Source: an uncultured Clostridia bacterium (GTDB lineage Bacteria; Bacillota; Clostridia; UBA1381). Taken from it: a DNA stretch of 16,123 nucleotides. Both the position numbers and the translations under genes were made by a program. The DNA is taken from positions 1-16,123 of the forward strand of contig CALXSX010000014.1 of the NCBI GenBank assembly GCA_944391265.1. Direction: 5' to 3'. The notes beneath the pieces were generated by a model, which saw only the letters and a program-made list of their open reading frames with translations, was not told where the DNA came from and searched no databases. Shown here in pieces: positions 14,601 through 16,123 of the stretch (position 1 is the stretch's first letter; every line of letters begins with the position of its first letter).

Positions 14601-14795
14601 AGGAAAGGATTTGTGACTTACGTTATAAATACTCGTGATATAAATGAGAGCACGTCAGATACAGACGGATACCTGATAAGAAGGTGTGCCGTTGAAAATA
14701 ATGTTACAATGTTCACTGCACTTGATACAGTAAGGGTATTGCTGGATGTATTGGAAGAGACGACGTTCTGCATTTCCACGATTGACGCGGAGTAA
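11607..14795 (+). CDS. carB: Carbamoyl phosphate synthase large subunit
   Basis: CarB makes carbamoyl phosphate from bicarbonate, two ATP and ammonia delivered by CarA. Its 1062 residues are close to the E. coli length (1073). The internal duplication is visible: [20 protein letters not shown] near the N-terminus and [20 protein letters not shown] from about 556 each begin a synthetase half with an ATP-grasp domain; [16 protein letters not shown] and [16 protein letters not shown] are the matching metal/ATP-binding segments. Between them lies the oligomerisation region, and the last 130 residues form the MGS-like allosteric domain ([20 protein letters not shown]), where UMP or ornithine act in known enzymes. 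AAAGGAG at 11591-11597 supports the ATG. pyrK follows after 23 bases. Confidence 0.97.
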   Translation: [1062 protein letters not shown]

Positions 14796-14818
14796 TACAG
14801 AAGAAAGGATATAAATAT

Positions 14819-15547
14819 ATGTTGATTTCTGACTTTGCTATACTTGAAAATGAACCTTTAGCGAACCTCGTTTACAAAATGGTTCTTGAGGGTGACACCT
14901 CACATATTAAAAAGCCCGGTCAGTTTATAAACATAAAGCTTGACGGTCTGTATCTGAGACGACCGATATCGGTGTGTGACTACGACGAAAAAACAGTTAG
15001 CATAATCTATAAGATTGTCGGTAAAGGAACGGAGAAAATGTCGCTTATGAGACAGGGTGATACACTTAATGTAATGAGCGGGCTTGGGAACGGTTTTTCT
15101 CCCGAGAATTCTCACGGCAGATCGCTTTTAGTTGGCGGTGGGGTAGGCGTTCCGCCTCTTTACCGCCTTGCAAAAGAGCTTGACAACCCGATAGTTGTTT
15201 TAGGATTTAACAGCTCAGGCGATGTATTTTATGAGGATGAATTCAGACGTCTTTCAGACAGTGTCTATGTTTCTACAGCTGACGGAAGCTACGGAGTAAA
15301 AGGATTTGTTACTGACGCTATAAAAAACATTCCACCGGAGAGTTATACGTATACGTACGCCTGCGGGCCCGAGCCAATGCTCAAAGCGCTTTACAGTACT
15401 GTAACAGCAGACGGTGAGTACAGTTTTGAGGAACGCATGGGCTGTGGATTCGGAGCGTGTATGGGATGCAGCTGCAAAACCAAATACGGAAGTAAAAGAA
15501 TCTGTAAAGATGGCCCTGTGCTCAGAAGGGAGGAAATAATATGGTAG
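14819..15547 (+). CDS. pyrK: Dihydroorotate dehydrogenase B, electron-transfer subunit
   Basis: PyrK carries FAD and a [2Fe-2S] cluster and passes electrons from the PyrD FMN to NAD+. The 242-residue protein shows the ferredoxin-reductase fold: RRPISVCDYD for FAD, LLVGGGVGVPPLYRLAKEL for the nucleotide, ACGPEPMLKAL near the C-terminus, and a cluster motif with C209, C214, C217 and C229 (C-x4-C-x2-C-x11-C). The spacing before the last Cys is shorter than in the Lactococcus enzyme as I recall it. C219 is an extra cysteine. AGAAAGGA at 14802-14809 precedes the ATG. The last codons overlap pyrD by 7 bases (ATG at 15541 within the TGG TAG end), which fits the 1:1 complex. PyrD of class 1B needs PyrK to use NAD+. 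Confidence 0.95.
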   Translation: MLISDFAILENEPLANLVYKMVLEGDTSHIKKPGQFINIKLDGLYLRRPISVCDYDEKTVSIIYKIVGKGTEKMSLMRQGDTLNVMSGLGNGFSPENSHGRSLLVGGGVGVPPLYRLAKELDNPIVVLGFNSSGDVFYEDEFRRLSDSVYVSTADGSYGVKGFVTDAIKNIPPESYTYTYACGPEPMLKALYSTVTADGEYSFEERMGCGFGACMGCSCKTKYGSKRICKDGPVLRREEIIW

Positions 15548-16123
15548 ATACAAAAGTGGCTCTTTGCGGAGAAACACTTGACAACCCAGTTATTCCCGCA
15601 AGCGGAACATTTGGATTCGGTTATGAATTCGCCGAAATTTATGATATTAACATTCTTGGGACGTTTTCCTTCAAGGGCACGACAAAAGAGCCGCGATTCG
15701 GTAACCCGACACCGAGAATAGCAGAGTGCAGAGGCGGACTTATAAATTCGGTCGGACTCCAAAACCCTGGTGTTGATAAGGTTATATCCGAGGAGCTTCC
15801 GAAACTCAGAAGCTGCTTCCATAAGAAGGTAATGGCAAACATAAGCGGGTTTTCAAGAGATGATTATGTATACACGTGCTCCCGGATAGATGAGTGTGAA
15901 CAGGTGGGCTGGATAGAGGTCAATATAAGCTGCCCAAATGTGCATAATGGGGGCATGAGCTTCGGTACTGACTGCAAGAGTGCAGAGGAGATAACAAGAG
16001 CAGTTAAGTCGGCTGTAAAAAAGCCTGTTATTATTAAGCTAAGCCCTAATGTAACAGATATTGTCTCCATTGCCAAAGCTTGTGAGGAGGGCGGAGCTGA
16101 CGGGATAAGTCTCGTAAATACAT
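15541..16123 (+). CDS. pyrD: Dihydroorotate dehydrogenase B, catalytic subunit, 3' end outside the window
   Basis: The frame from ATG 15541 stays open to the window end, giving the first 194 residues of a protein usually about 300 long. It oxidises dihydroorotate to orotate with FMN. Motifs seen: NPVIPASGTFGFG (FMN-binding N-terminus), FKGTTKEPRFGNPTPRI with the FMN/substrate lysine, NSVGLQNPG (substrate contact), VNISCPNVHNGG with the catalytic base C131, which is Cys in class 1 enzymes (Ser in class 2), and IIKLSPNV. With pyrK directly upstream this is class 1B (PyrDB), NAD+-linked. GGGAGG at 15528-15533 is 7 bases before the start. pyrF or pyrE may follow outside the window. Confidence 0.95.
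   Translation, partial: MVDTKVALCGETLDNPVIPASGTFGFGYEFAEIYDINILGTFSFKGTTKEPRFGNPTPRIAECRGGLINSVGLQNPGVDKVISEELPKLRSCFHKKVMANISGFSRDDYVYTCSRIDECEQVGWIEVNISCPNVHNGGMSFGTDCKSAEEITRAVKSAVKKPVIIKLSPNVTDIVSIAKACEEGGADGISLVNT

Overview
The window reads as ordinary chromosomal DNA of a low-to-moderate GC Bacillota, most likely an anaerobic gut-type member of class Clostridia. The signs are a DnaD-domain replication protein, a HutP-family protein, type III pantothenate kinase, the PyrK/PyrD (class 1B) dihydroorotate dehydrogenase pair, strong AGGAGG-type ribosome binding sites, sigma-A promoters with extended -10 elements, and what looks like a PyrR-type attenuator. I cannot name genus or species from sequence alone. 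No mobile element, CRISPR array, tRNA or rRNA was seen.

Layout: (1) 1-1300, the 3' part of a nitroreductase gene followed by coaX (type III pantothenate kinase, TTG start), closed by a strong intrinsic terminator. (2) 1351-5501, a clear promoter, a short hairpin leader, then gyrA, a small cyclophilin peptidyl-prolyl isomerase and a DnaD-like protein with two tandem DnaD repeats. (3) 5502-5910, a small minus-strand unit of its own: promoter, a three-helix membrane protein of unknown function, and a terminator whose T-run overlaps the dnaD-like stop codon. (4) 5951-8962, a tightly packed plus-strand group: folA (dihydrofolate reductase), an RpiR/SIS regulator, an HI0933/BaiN-like flavoprotein and a HutP-family protein. 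(5) 9043-16123, the de novo pyrimidine operon: promoter, about 200 nt attenuator leader, pyrC, carA, carB, pyrK and the 5' part of pyrD, which runs off the end.

How the genes work together: carA/carB make carbamoyl phosphate, pyrC closes carbamoyl aspartate to dihydroorotate, and PyrD with its electron-transfer partner PyrK oxidises this to orotate. Overlapping ends (pyrC/carA, carA/carB, pyrK/pyrD) point to translational coupling. pyrB, pyrE, pyrF and pyrR are not in the window.

The most interesting part is the pyrC leader (9078-9284). I can fold it by eye into three mutually exclusive structures: a PyrR-binding-loop-like hairpin with a CAGAGA hexaloop, a long multi-segment antiterminator, and a U-tailed terminator directly before the pyrC ribosome binding site. 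A 37-codon open frame begins in the conserved loop and ends in the terminator T-run, which raises a second, translation-linked possibility. The rest is core housekeeping, with smaller oddities: Gly at the GyrA quinolone Ser83 position, a HutP homologue without hut genes, and an insulated orphan membrane protein. I found no convincing evidence for a wholly new multi-gene system.
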